Shown in pieces: positions 15,348-23,455 of a stretch of 37,703 nt of DNA. The stretch is from Streptomyces griseorubiginosus. GTDB lineage: Bacteria; Actinomycetota; Actinomycetes; Streptomycetales; Streptomycetaceae. The notes under the pieces are model-generated. The model was given only the letters and a program-made list of their open reading frames with translations, had not been told where the DNA came from and did not search any database. The stretch is from assembly GCF_017614965.1 (NCBI RefSeq), contig NZ_WVUG01000051.1, positions 1-37,703 of the forward strand, in the 5' to 3' direction. The first letter of the stretch is position 1. Every line of letters starts with the position of its first letter. Made by a program: the position numbers and the translations under genes.

Positions 15348-16201
15348 CTACCACCGTCGGACTGCTGCACCCCGGCAGCATGGGATCTGCCTTCGGCGCC
15401 CAGCTACGTGCCCGCGGCCACATCGTGTTGTGGTGCCCCGACGGGCGCAGCGGCACAACCTGCAGCCGAGCCGAGCGCGCGGGCCTCGAGCCCGAAGCAC
15501 TGCCGGAGCTAATCTCTCGCTCGGACGTAGTGCTCTCCCTGTGCCCTCCCGCCGCCGCGGAGGAGACCGCCGCCCAGGTAGCCGAGCTCGGCACTGCCGG
15601 CGCGGGCGCGATCTACGTCGAAGCGAACGCCGTCTCGCCCTCGCGCGTGCAGCGCATCGCCGACCGGCTGACCCCGATGCCGGTCATCGATGCCGCTGTG
15701 GTCGGATCGCCTCCGGTCGGCGGCAAGTACCCGACGCTCTATCTGTCCGGCCCGAGCAAGCAGGCCGACCGGATCGCCGAACTCTTCGCTGGCACAGATG
15801 TGCGGCCCCACGTCCTGGGCGACCGCATCGGCAAGGCCTCCGCGCTCAAGCTCGCGTACTCCAGCTACCAGAAGGTCTCGCGCGTGCTGGCCGCCGTGGC
15901 TTACGGGGCAGCCAAAACGTACGGTGTCGCGGACGAGCTACTGGAGATCGCAGCCAAGCGCACCCGCAGCTACCTCGTTGAGACCGACTACATCCCCAAG
16001 ACCGCTGCCCGCGCCTGGCGCTGGGGCTCAGAGCTTGAGGATGCGGCGGCTTTGCTCGCCGACGCAGGGCTTCCGGACTCCCTCATGCACGCCGCCGCCA
16101 CGACGCTCGCCCGGTGGGACGGCAACAGGGACGAGCGACTCGATATCGCCGAGGCGCTGGAAGCTCTGCGCGTCGAGGAGCACCTGGACAACCCAGGTTG
16201 A
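15344..16201 (+). CDS. NAD(P)-dependent dehydrogenase with DUF1932-type C-terminal domain
   Basis: A 285-residue enzyme of the beta-hydroxyacid / 6-phosphogluconate dehydrogenase superfamily. The Rossmann fold begins LLHPGSMGSAFGAQLRARGH (the G-x-G-x-x-G dinucleotide loop is here HPGSMGSA), followed by SDVVLSLCPP and YVEANAVSP. The helical C-terminal domain (about 170-275) includes GKASALKLAYSSYQKVSRVL, with the catalytic-type Lys in KLAYSSYQK, and matches the DUF1932 family. It oxidises or reduces an unidentified hydroxy acid or amino acid derivative. ATG 15344 overlaps the HAD stop, so both are co-translated. A hairpin lies between it and the converging kinase gene. Confidence 0.82.
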   Translation: MTTTVGLLHPGSMGSAFGAQLRARGHIVLWCPDGRSGTTCSRAERAGLEPEALPELISRSDVVLSLCPPAAAEETAAQVAELGTAGAGAIYVEANAVSPSRVQRIADRLTPMPVIDAAVVGSPPVGGKYPTLYLSGPSKQADRIAELFAGTDVRPHVLGDRIGKASALKLAYSSYQKVSRVLAAVAYGAAKTYGVADELLEIAAKRTRSYLVETDYIPKTAARAWRWGSELEDAAALLADAGLPDSLMHAAATTLARWDGNRDERLDIAEALEALRVEEHLDNPG

Positions 16202-16228
16202 GCAGGCCGCATCCGTCAGGTCGTTGAC

Positions 16229-16245
16229 GTCCTGGCCGTCAGGAC
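16229..16245. terminator. Hairpin between convergent genes
   Basis: GTCCTG (16229-16234), loop GCCGT, CAGGAC (16240-16245): perfect 6-bp arms located between the dehydrogenase gene and the convergent kinase gene, overlapping the last codons of the latter. Probably bidirectional. Confidence 0.45.
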
Positions 16246-16799
16246 CGGGGTGACGTGGTGCGGACGATGTCGTCGATCTCCTGCGCGGCTTCACGGGGCG
16301 CCGTCGCGTCCGTGTCCACGCGCACCTCCCATTGAGCCCGCGGATGAGCCGCAAGATCGGCCTGAGTGGCGTCCCACGCGGCCAGTCGGGCTGGTGTGTC
16401 GGTGTCGCCCCGCTGCGGTGAGCGTCGGGCGGTTGTCTCCTTGGAGCACCACAGCAGGACGCGCACCCAGCGAGCCGGGTAGAGGGCGGTCAACTGCTCC
16501 ATCCCCACCATCTGGCCGAGGTGGACGACGGGGGTCCTGCCGCCTTGCATGGCCTGGTCGAGGCCGGGCCGGTCGACGACGTAGATGTTGCCGTACCGGT
16601 CGTTGCGGTAGATGACATCGCCGCGTGCCTCTAGGCCGGCCAGCTGCTCCGGCGTGCCCATCCGGTAGCCCTCGGTTTTCCCGCTCCCGACCTTCAGGCG
16701 GGTGAAGGGCACGTACCGCGGATCGAGTTCCGTGAGCGCCGCCGTGATCGTGTCCTTGCCTGCAGCTGGCGGCCCGTACAGCAGGATGCCCTGCCTCAC
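16239..16799 (-). CDS. Guanylate-kinase-like P-loop kinase
   Basis: A 186-residue P-loop protein starting at GTG 16799, which overlaps the stop of the upstream gene (GTGA). Walker A is GPPAAGKDTI near residues 8-17. Further features are a YVPFTRLKVGSGKTEGYRMGT segment resembling the GMP-binding part of guanylate kinases, VIYRNDRYGNIYVVD, and RVLLWCSKETTARRSPQRGDTDTPARLAAWDA, which could be the lid (R-x-x-x-R). It probably phosphorylates a nucleotide or small metabolite. The housekeeping gmk is expected elsewhere. It is coupled to the HTH-kinase, so both probably act together. Confidence 0.7.
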   Translation of the reverse strand: MRQGILLYGPPAAGKDTITAALTELDPRYVPFTRLKVGSGKTEGYRMGTPEQLAGLEARGDVIYRNDRYGNIYVVDRPGLDQAMQGGRTPVVHLGQMVGMEQLTALYPARWVRVLLWCSKETTARRSPQRGDTDTPARLAAWDATQADLAAHPRAQWEVRVDTDATAPREAAQEIDDIVRTTSPRS

Positions 16800-17806
16800 T
16801 GGAACACCGTCCCGAAGACCTGGCGGACCTGATCCGTGAGCGAGATCGCGGAGCCAAGCCGGTTGTCGACAACCAAGTGCGGCACCACGGGCCGCAGCTC
16901 CAGATCGATCCCGGCGGCGTACGAGTCCCAGTTCTGGAGTTTCCAGCTGTCCCGGGCGGCGGACCGGAAGCTGATGTACTCGTGCATCGTGTCGAGGTCG
17001 CACTGAATCCAGACAACGGCCACGGTGACGCCACGCGCTTCGCAGCGGTTGATCAGGCGCCGCATCCACCGAGGATCGGTGGCCTCGGCGATGAAGGGCG
17101 CGCTGAGTACGGTGCTGATCGCGCAGTCGACGTTCGCGTACGCGGTCTCCAGCAGGCATTGGTACTCCAGCGGGCGGACCTTCTCCCGGTAGAGGTCGGT
17201 GTGCCGGTCGTTGGGCTCGCTGCCCATCTCCACGAGGAGGCGCTCGACGAGGGGGCGCGTGATCGGGTCCTTGTCGAGGACGGGCCAGCCGGTGAGCTGG
17301 GATATGAAGCGGGCGAACTCCGATTTCCCGCTGCCGGCGTAGCCACCGACCATGAGCAGGGTCGGCTTGTTGGGGTCGCCACCTGTGTGGCGGCGCTTCC
17401 ACGCGTCGAGGATGCGCTGCTGCATGCCCTGCCCGTCAGAGTCCTCCGTGCCGGGCGCGAGTTGGAGCAACGCGCGCTCCACGGCGAGGACATGGGCTCC
17501 GTTGTGGGGCTCGCTCGACGCGGTGAACTTGAGCTTTCTGGCTTCGTCGGGCAGAGCGTTGCGGAAGCCGAGCTCAGGCTCGGTCGCGCGGTACAGCAGG
17601 CAGTACGCGCGGCGGTAGTGCGGCCCGGGATAGATCTCGCCCTGCTCGTGCTGCCACAGCGTCTGGAAGTTGGCGGCCGGCACTGCGAGCCCCGCGGCCC
17701 GGGCCACCTCGCGCAATTGCTCGCCCGCGCCTTCAAGGGTCAGGCCGTGGGCTTCGCGTTGCTGCCTCAACTTGTCCGGGCGCCAACCCGGGCGACTCTT
17801 CCTCAT
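16796..17806 (-). CDS. HTH (Xre-like) domain fused to AAA_33/zeta-type P-loop kinase
   Basis: About 336 residues. The N-terminus (about 5-75) looks like an Xre-type helix-turn-helix: RPDKLRQQREAHGLTLEGAGEQLREVA, then FQTLWQHEQGEIYPGPHYRRAYCLLY. The C-terminal half has Walker A VGGYAGSGKSEFARF, DKDPITRPLVERLL and VAVVWIQCDLDTM (Walker B-like strand), as in AAA_33, zeta-toxin and chloramphenicol-phosphotransferase-type kinases. A regulator that also binds a phosphorylated or nucleotide ligand is one reading. The start is uncertain: ATG 17806 (AGG just upstream) or ATG 17836; a frame open to 17980 seems too long. It is divergent from the 18049 operon and could regulate it. Confidence 0.7.
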   Translation of the reverse strand: MRKSRPGWRPDKLRQQREAHGLTLEGAGEQLREVARAAGLAVPAANFQTLWQHEQGEIYPGPHYRRAYCLLYRATEPELGFRNALPDEARKLKFTASSEPHNGAHVLAVERALLQLAPGTEDSDGQGMQQRILDAWKRRHTGGDPNKPTLLMVGGYAGSGKSEFARFISQLTGWPVLDKDPITRPLVERLLVEMGSEPNDRHTDLYREKVRPLEYQCLLETAYANVDCAISTVLSAPFIAEATDPRWMRRLINRCEARGVTVAVVWIQCDLDTMHEYISFRSAARDSWKLQNWDSYAAGIDLELRPVVPHLVVDNRLGSAISLTDQVRQVFGTVFQ

Positions 17807-18048
17807 TGCGCCTACCGCCCGCCCATCCCTGCTCATGATCCGGAGCCTAGGCCAGCCTCTCATGAGCGCGTGTGTAAGCGGATGTTGAAAAGTCAGACCT
17901 ATCGACCATGAACCGCTGATGAGCAGGTCCGGCAACAACTCGTGATACTCCGAGCGCTCCCAGACCGCTGTCATGGTCACACCGACGCGGTCGCCCCAGT
18001 ACCCGCCTCGGTCTCCAGTAATCGTCCGAGATCGAAGGGGGTTCTGCG

Positions 18049-18246
18049 GTGGCTGTCGATGTTGCTGTCCTGCTGATCCTCGGCATCGTGATCGCCTCCT
18101 TATGCCGGGGAGGTGGGCTCAAGGCGGGTCACGCCGTGGTGTGTGCGGTCTTTGGCCTCTACCACGCCGGGACCCACAACGTCGGCCCGTTCGTGAAGGA
18201 CGTCACGGCGTCGGTCGCCGGCCTGCTGTCGGGGCTGAGGCTATGA
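18049..18246 (+). CDS. Small membrane protein, first gene of the operon
   Basis: A 65-residue protein starting at GTG 18049 with GAAGGGGG at 18034-18041. Residues 3-18 (VDVAVLLILGIVIASL) form one transmembrane helix and 28-40 is a second moderately hydrophobic helix (HAVVCAVFGLYHAG). Similar small proteins occur in Streptomyces plasmids and integrative elements, without known function. The stop overlaps the next start (ATGA), so it is coupled to the APH-type kinase. It could tether an enzyme of the operon to the membrane, but nothing in the sequence proves this. Confidence 0.7.
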   Translation: MAVDVAVLLILGIVIASLCRGGGLKAGHAVVCAVFGLYHAGTHNVGPFVKDVTASVAGLLSGLRL

Positions 18247-19202
18247 GCGCGTCGACGACTCCGTCCTCGTCCGGATCTTGGAATGACTCCGCGGAAAGGA
18301 GGCAACCTGCGCTCAACGGCACCGTGGCGGTACGTGAGGCCGAGCTTCTGTACGGTCCGTTCGGCCGTGCGATCGCCAAGCCGTACGCCATGACACAGCG
18401 AGCAGTCGACGGGGGCTCTCTGCTGAAGGTCTACGTGGGGGTTGATCCTGAGGGCCGACGGCACCGTGAGGCGGATACGGTTCGGCGTGCGGCTCACCGG
18501 GGTCTTTCGGTGCCAGAGGTCCTGGCCACGGGCATGTGTGACGCTGGATCTTGGTCGGTGTTCCGCATGCTGCCGGGCGTCCCGTGTGGCGTGCGCACGA
18601 ACCGGGCGATCGAGGAGTACATCGATCACGTCGTTGGCCTGACGGACAAGCTTCACCGATCTTCGCCCGAGCTCACACCTGGCTCGGGATGGAGCGGTGA
18701 AGGAAGGAGCCCTGCGCCGCAGCACCAGTTCCTGCTCGACCAGCTCTCCCCGCGCTGCCGAAAGCGGTCGTGGTGGGCAGCGCTGGCCGAGGCCCTCCAA
18801 CCGCTTGAGTCCCATCCCGTCGTCTACCTCCATGGTGATCTCAAGCCCGAGCACCTCCTGGTCGACGACTACCAGCTGAGCGTCGTCGACTGGGAGGCCA
18901 GTGCCCGCGGGCCCGCCGTGGTCGACTACGCGGACGTGGTGTTCCACCTTGTACGTGACCTGTTGTACGGGGGCGTGAAGCCCGGCCGTGTCCCGATCGA
19001 TCTCATGACCCGGCTGCCGTTCAGCGGTCCTGTGCTGGCCTGGCGCCTACTGCTCTGGCTTGATCGCCGTCGCCCTCAGGACATCGACCTCGTCGCGGTG
19101 CGCGACGTCCACCAGCTTGCCGCGGAGGACCACGCCCCGACTGCCTACGCCTCGCTGGCTGGGGCCGTCTCTGCCCTGCGCGCCGCCGGCGTCCCGCGCT
19201 GA
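18243..19202 (+). CDS. Aminoglycoside-phosphotransferase-fold kinase (APH family)
   Basis: A 319-residue kinase-like protein starting at ATG 18243 (ATGA overlap). The nucleotide-binding lobe holds LLKVYVG (Lys) and SVPEVLATGMCDAGSWSVFRMLPG (hinge). The catalytic loop is Y-L-H-G-D-L-K-P-E-H-L-L-V, followed by LSVVDWE (the DFG-equivalent metal-binding Asp). These are the APH signatures. Homologues phosphorylate sugars, amino alcohols, nucleosides or antibiotics; the acceptor here is unknown. The same operon contains a second, distantly related APH-type kinase. Resistance by phosphorylation of the operon's own product is a possible role. Confidence 0.82.
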   Translation: MSASTTPSSSGSWNDSAERRQPALNGTVAVREAELLYGPFGRAIAKPYAMTQRAVDGGSLLKVYVGVDPEGRRHREADTVRRAAHRGLSVPEVLATGMCDAGSWSVFRMLPGVPCGVRTNRAIEEYIDHVVGLTDKLHRSSPELTPGSGWSGEGRSPAPQHQFLLDQLSPRCRKRSWWAALAEALQPLESHPVVYLHGDLKPEHLLVDDYQLSVVDWEASARGPAVVDYADVVFHLVRDLLYGGVKPGRVPIDLMTRLPFSGPVLAWRLLLWLDRRRPQDIDLVAVRDVHQLAAEDHAPTAYASLAGAVSALRAAGVPR

Positions 19203-19280
19203 CTCCTCGCCCCTTGCTCGCCCAGGCGCGTTAACGCCTGCGCTCATCCACCTTTCGTGCACACCAAACGGGAGTTCGTC

Positions 19281-20531
19281 ATGCCTCGTACCAGCACGAC
19301 CATCGGCAACAGTCACCTCGTCATCGACACCGCCATGGCCCGACCGGACGCGACGACCATCGTGGAAAGGAAGGGCCTGGGCCACCCGGACACCCTGGCT
19401 GATCACCTCGCCGAGCGGCTTTCCCGTGCCTACAGCCACCACACCGTCGAGCGCTTCGGTGCCGTGCTGCACCACAACTTCGACAAGCTCGCCCTCCTCG
19501 GTGGCGCGAGCGAGGTCCGGTACGGCGGCGGCCGGATGACCGCCCCGGTCAGGGTGCTCGTCAATGGCCGTGCCGCGCCCATGTGCGGCGGGGAGCGGAT
19601 TCCCGTCGAGGAGATCGTGGAGGCCGAAGTGCGGGCTTTCTTCGGCGAGCGGCTGCCCGAGGTCTCGGACCACCTCGACATCGTCTTCAACATCACCAGC
19701 AATTCGAGCCCTGGTGCCGTCCTCACGGGCGACGAGGCGCCCGACCGGACGCGTTGGTTCAACCCGCGGTCGATCGAGGACCTGCGGGAGCGGAGGGTGC
19801 GGCTGTCCAACGACACGTCGCTGGGAACCGGTTGGGCCCCGGAGAACACCTTCGAGTCGTTCGTCCGCGAGCTGGTGAACCACTTCTCCGGGGACAGCGA
19901 GTTCACCCGCACCCACGCCTGGTGCGGCTCGGACGTCAAGCTCATGGGCTACTGGGATGGAGAGCAGGCCGACGTCGTGCTCTGCGTCCCGCAGAAGTCA
20001 CGGCTCGTCGCCAGCCGGTCCGAGTACGTGCGGAACACGGAGAGCGTGCTCGCCGAGTGCCACAGGCTCGCGGACCTCCGGCTCCCCGGTGCCGGGGCGC
20101 GGTTCCGACTCAACGCGCGTGACGTCCCGGAGAAGGACGAGCTGTACCTCACGTACAGCGGCAGCTCGATCGAATCCGGCGACGAAGGCGTCGTCGGCCG
20201 CGGCAACCGGGTCAACGGCCTCATCACGCCGCTGCGGCCCATGAACCTGGAGGGCGCCAACGGCAAGAACCCCGTCTACCACGTGGGCAAGCTCTACAAC
20301 ATCGCCGCGCGACGGCTCGCCGAGCGGCTGCACGAGGCGACCGGGGAGCATGCCGAGGTCCACCTGGTGAGCGCTACCGGGCAGCGCCTCGACCAGCCGT
20401 GGCGCGTCCTCGTCCGTCTGTCGTCTCCAGACGCAGCGATGGACAAGGTCCAGGCATTGGTAGAGGAAACGCTAAGTGAGTTCCCCGCCCTCACCGACGA
20501 GCTGGTCTCCGACGGGATCGTGCTGAGCTGA
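19281..20531 (+). CDS. Archaeal-type S-adenosylmethionine synthetase
   Basis: A 416-residue enzyme of the archaeal-type methionine adenosyltransferase family (PF01941), which makes SAM from ATP and methionine. Clear signatures: VERKGLGHPDTLADHLAER near the N-terminus, HHNFDKLALLGG, FNITSNSSPGAVLTGDE, and the long conserved block VGRGNRVNGLITPLRPMNLEGANGKNPVYHVGKLYN. Length fits the family (about 400). ATG 19281 has GGGAG at 19270-19274. This type differs from the normal bacterial MetK, which Streptomyces has elsewhere, so this is a dedicated second synthetase, either supplying SAM or acting on an analogue. Its stop overlaps the next start by one base (TGATG). Confidence 0.9.
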   Translation: MPRTSTTIGNSHLVIDTAMARPDATTIVERKGLGHPDTLADHLAERLSRAYSHHTVERFGAVLHHNFDKLALLGGASEVRYGGGRMTAPVRVLVNGRAAPMCGGERIPVEEIVEAEVRAFFGERLPEVSDHLDIVFNITSNSSPGAVLTGDEAPDRTRWFNPRSIEDLRERRVRLSNDTSLGTGWAPENTFESFVRELVNHFSGDSEFTRTHAWCGSDVKLMGYWDGEQADVVLCVPQKSRLVASRSEYVRNTESVLAECHRLADLRLPGAGARFRLNARDVPEKDELYLTYSGSSIESGDEGVVGRGNRVNGLITPLRPMNLEGANGKNPVYHVGKLYNIAARRLAERLHEATGEHAEVHLVSATGQRLDQPWRVLVRLSSPDAAMDKVQALVEETLSEFPALTDELVSDGIVLS

Positions 20532-21457
20532 TGTCGAAGCGGACTCTCGGAGAGGTCTCCACGGAGTGCCGGCAGCGCTTGATCACGCACTATGGCCCCG
20601 AGATCTCCGGATGGCTCGACATCGTGCCCGATCTGCTGGACCAGGCAGCCGAGCGCTGGAAGCTCACGCTCGGCGCGTACCACGACGCCGGACACGCTTC
20701 CGTGATCGCCATGGCCGGCACCCTCGACGGGCGTCCGCTGCTCCTCAAGGCGTGGGCTGACCCCACACGGTTCCGCAACGAGGTGACCGCCCTGCGCATT
20801 TGGGCGGGCGGTCCCACGGCGGACGTTGTCGAGGCGGCGGACGACCTCGCCGCAGCGGCACTGGAGATGATCGGCGGCGAGCCGGGCGGCGGCGAATCGC
20901 CGTCACGTGAACCGCAGATGGTGGCTGCCGCCCTCCACGGCCTCCACACCATCGGCCGCCGCCGTCCCCGACCGCGTCACTTCCCCCGTCTGGCCACATA
21001 CCTGGAGCAGGAGATACGCCCGCGGGTGCGGCGCAGGCTGGAAACGGTCGACTTCGGCCCATGGCACGAGCTCGTCAACGCGGCCCTTCCCGAGCTCATG
21101 GCCTTGGAAGAGGACGACGGCCGTGCAACCGTCCTGCACGCGGACCTCTACCGCGAGAACGTGCTCTTCGACTGGCTGGGACACCCGCGGTTCATCGACC
21201 CCCTTCCGATGGTGGGTGACGCAGCCTTCGACTGGGCCTTCTGGATCATGTACTACGACCTCGGGCACGGCACCGACACTCGCCTGGCCACAGCCTCCCG
21301 GATCGCCCGTATCCCCGTCCCGGTGCTCGCGCCGTGGTGCCGAGCACTGGCAGTGGACGGTCTCCTCTACTACCTCGAAACCGCTGATCCACGCGCGCCG
21401 CGGATGGCCGACGTCCTCGCATGGCTGTCGGCGCCGACCTCCGGGAACCGATCATGA
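20531..21457 (+). CDS. Second APH-type phosphotransferase
   Basis: A 308-residue protein. The catalytic loop V-L-H-A-D-L-Y-R-E-N-V-L-F and FIDPLPMVGDAAFDWAFWI (metal-binding Asp) place it in the APH fold, closer to the streptomycin/hydroxyurea-type 6-kinases and hypothetical relatives than to the first kinase. The N-lobe has GRPLLLKAWAD (ATP-binding Lys). Start ATG 20531 overlaps the SAM synthetase stop; its stop overlaps the next gene (ATGA). With two kinases and two phosphatase-like proteins in the island, a phosphorylated pathway intermediate or self-protection by phosphorylation is plausible. The substrate is not predictable. Confidence 0.78.
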   Translation: MSKRTLGEVSTECRQRLITHYGPEISGWLDIVPDLLDQAAERWKLTLGAYHDAGHASVIAMAGTLDGRPLLLKAWADPTRFRNEVTALRIWAGGPTADVVEAADDLAAAALEMIGGEPGGGESPSREPQMVAAALHGLHTIGRRRPRPRHFPRLATYLEQEIRPRVRRRLETVDFGPWHELVNAALPELMALEEDDGRATVLHADLYRENVLFDWLGHPRFIDPLPMVGDAAFDWAFWIMYYDLGHGTDTRLATASRIARIPVPVLAPWCRALAVDGLLYYLETADPRAPRMADVLAWLSAPTSGNRS

Positions 21458-22170
21458 CGACTTACGTCCTCCGCCACGGACCGACCGCCTACAGCCGGCG
21501 CTACCTGGTCAACGGCGATCCGGCCAAACCCATCCACCTGAACGAAGACGGCCGGCGGGCGCTGACCAGGGGGTGGAACAGCTTGCCCCTCCACAGCGTG
21601 AGTACGTGGTTGGCCAGCGAATTTCCCCGCGCTCAGCAGACCGCAAAGTTACTGATGGGGGTTCCCGGACCAGACCTGATCACCGACCCGCGGCTGAACG
21701 AACTCGACTACGGGAAATTCGAAGGAGGTCCGTTCCTCGAATACGCCGCCTGGCTCGATGAGCACGGCGCTGACGAGCCACCGCCCGGCAGCACCGAGTC
21801 GCAGAGCGAGGGAATCCGCCGGATGCTCACGGGGGTCCTCGCAGCTCTGGACCATCCCGGCCCTCGTGTCCTGGTGGCCCACGGCCTGCTGGTCTCCGTA
21901 CTCCTGTGGCACCGCGCACGGACTCCGGACGAGGTCATGCCCCTGTTCTTCCCCGAGGCCCCCTACGTCGAGCCCATCGCCATCCGTGACGACGAGTTGC
22001 CGGAATTCATCGGGACACTGATGCACGATCTTGAAACTGGCGCCGAGCGTCGTGCCGCGGACAACGGAGGCGGGAGGATATTCCGGAACGGGAACGGTTC
22101 GGCGGTTGCTACCGTCGATCCCGCATCCCCATCCCACTCGCAGGATCAGAAGGATCTTCCTCATGCATGA
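21454..22170 (+). CDS. Histidine phosphatase family protein
   Basis: A 238-residue phosphoglycerate-mutase-like phosphatase. The catalytic motif L-R-H-G-P-T is at residues 6-11, followed by SEFPRAQQTAKLL (second Arg), LNELDYGKFEGGPF (acid/Glu region) and VLVAHGLLVS (second His). The last ~40 residues are low in complexity and probably disordered. ATG 21454 overlaps the kinase stop, and the gene overlaps serS by eight bases. It removes phosphate from an unknown small molecule, perhaps the product of one of the two neighbouring kinases. Confidence 0.85.
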   Translation: MTTYVLRHGPTAYSRRYLVNGDPAKPIHLNEDGRRALTRGWNSLPLHSVSTWLASEFPRAQQTAKLLMGVPGPDLITDPRLNELDYGKFEGGPFLEYAAWLDEHGADEPPPGSTESQSEGIRRMLTGVLAALDHPGPRVLVAHGLLVSVLLWHRARTPDEVMPLFFPEAPYVEPIAIRDDELPEFIGTLMHDLETGAERRAADNGGGRIFRNGNGSAVATVDPASPSHSQDQKDLPHA

Positions 22171-23455
22171 TGCCCGCGCCCTGATCGACATGGGTGCCGA
22201 AGCGGTTCGTCGGCTCGCTCGTCGCGGTTACACCCTGGACCTGTCCGAGCTGGAATCCTTCCACTCTCGGCGAAACCAGAACATCCGCTCGGCCGACGAG
22301 CTGCGGGCAGAGTCCAAGCGAGTGGCGAGCGAGGTTCAGCAGACTGCCAAGCAGGGCGGCGACATCACCAAGCTCAAGGAGCGCGCTCGCGAGCTGAAGG
22401 ACCAGATCCGTGAGATCGAAGCCGGCCAGGAGGAGATCGAAGCCCAGCTTCGCGACCTGCTCCTGAGCATTCCGAACCTGCCGGACGACTCGGCCCCTGA
22501 CGGCGACTCCGAGGAGTTCGCCGTCGAGATCCGGCGCGTCGGCACGCCGCCCGCGTTCCCGTTCGCGCCGAAGGACCACGTCGACCTCGGCGAGGCCACC
22601 GGCATCCTCGACTTCGGCAGGGCGACGAAGCTGTCCGGACCGCGCTTCGCCGTCTCGCGCGGTGCCGGTGCCGCCCTGGAGCGCGCACTGGCGACGCTCT
22701 TCCTCGACCTCCACACCCGTCGGCACGGCTACGTCGAGTACACGGTCCCCTACCTGGTCAGCCGCAAGACCATGACCGGTACCGGCCAGCTCCCGAAGTT
22801 CGAGGAGGACCTGTTCAAGACCGGCGTCGCCGACCGCGAGCTGTTCCTCATCCCAACGGCCGAGGTCCCGCTGACCAACCTCTACGCCGACGAGATCATC
22901 CCTCCTGCAGAGCTGCCGCTGGCGCTCACCGCGCACACCCCCTGCTTCCGGTCCGAGGCGGGCTCGTACGGCCGCGACACCCGCGGCCTGATCCGCCAGC
23001 ACCAGTTCGCGAAGGTAGAGATCGTCCGGCTCGTCGACCCGGCGGACGCCGACGCCGAGCTGGAGAAGATGATCGGCCACGCCGAGGCGTGCCTGAAGGA
23101 ACTCGGCCTCGCCTACCGCGTCATCAAGCTGGCCGCCGGCGACACAGGCTTCTCGGCCCAGCTCACCTACGACCTCGAGGTCTGGATCCCGAGCCAGAAC
23201 ACGTACCGCGAGATCTCCTCGGTCTCCAACTTCGGCACTTTCCAGGCCCGTCGGGCGAACATCCGGACCCGCGGCGAGGACGGCAAGCCCAAGCTCGTCG
23301 CCACTCTCAACGGCTCCGGTCTGCCTGTCGGCCGCACCCTTGCCGCTCTCCTTGAGCAGTGCCAGCAGCAGGACGGTTCCATCCTCCTGCCCGAATCCCT
23401 CGTCCCGTACCTCGGCTTCCGCCGGATCTCGGCGGACGGAACACCGGAGGCATAG
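22163..23455 (+). CDS. Accessory seryl-tRNA synthetase
   Basis: A 430-residue class II synthetase attaching serine to tRNA-Ser. The N-terminal antiparallel coiled coil (about 30-105, ADELRAESKRVASEV to EEIEAQLRDLL) grips the tRNA. The catalytic domain has TGQLPKFEEDLF, PTAEVPLTNL, motif 2 CFRSEAGSYGRDTRGLIRQHQF, EISSVSNFGTFQARR and motif 3 LNGSGLPVGRTLAALLEQ. All catalytic residues seem present. The N-terminus does not look like the housekeeping Streptomyces SerRS, so this is likely a second copy. Extra SerRS genes in actinomycetes are known in biosynthesis (valanimycin VlmL) and as resistance versions (albomycin). ATG 22163 is inside the end of the phosphatase gene. Its stop overlaps the glycosyltransferase start (TAGTG). 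Confidence 0.92.
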   Translation: MHDARALIDMGAEAVRRLARRGYTLDLSELESFHSRRNQNIRSADELRAESKRVASEVQQTAKQGGDITKLKERARELKDQIREIEAGQEEIEAQLRDLLLSIPNLPDDSAPDGDSEEFAVEIRRVGTPPAFPFAPKDHVDLGEATGILDFGRATKLSGPRFAVSRGAGAALERALATLFLDLHTRRHGYVEYTVPYLVSRKTMTGTGQLPKFEEDLFKTGVADRELFLIPTAEVPLTNLYADEIIPPAELPLALTAHTPCFRSEAGSYGRDTRGLIRQHQFAKVEIVRLVDPADADAELEKMIGHAEACLKELGLAYRVIKLAAGDTGFSAQLTYDLEVWIPSQNTYREISSVSNFGTFQARRANIRTRGEDGKPKLVATLNGSGLPVGRTLAALLEQCQQQDGSILLPESLVPYLGFRRISADGTPEA

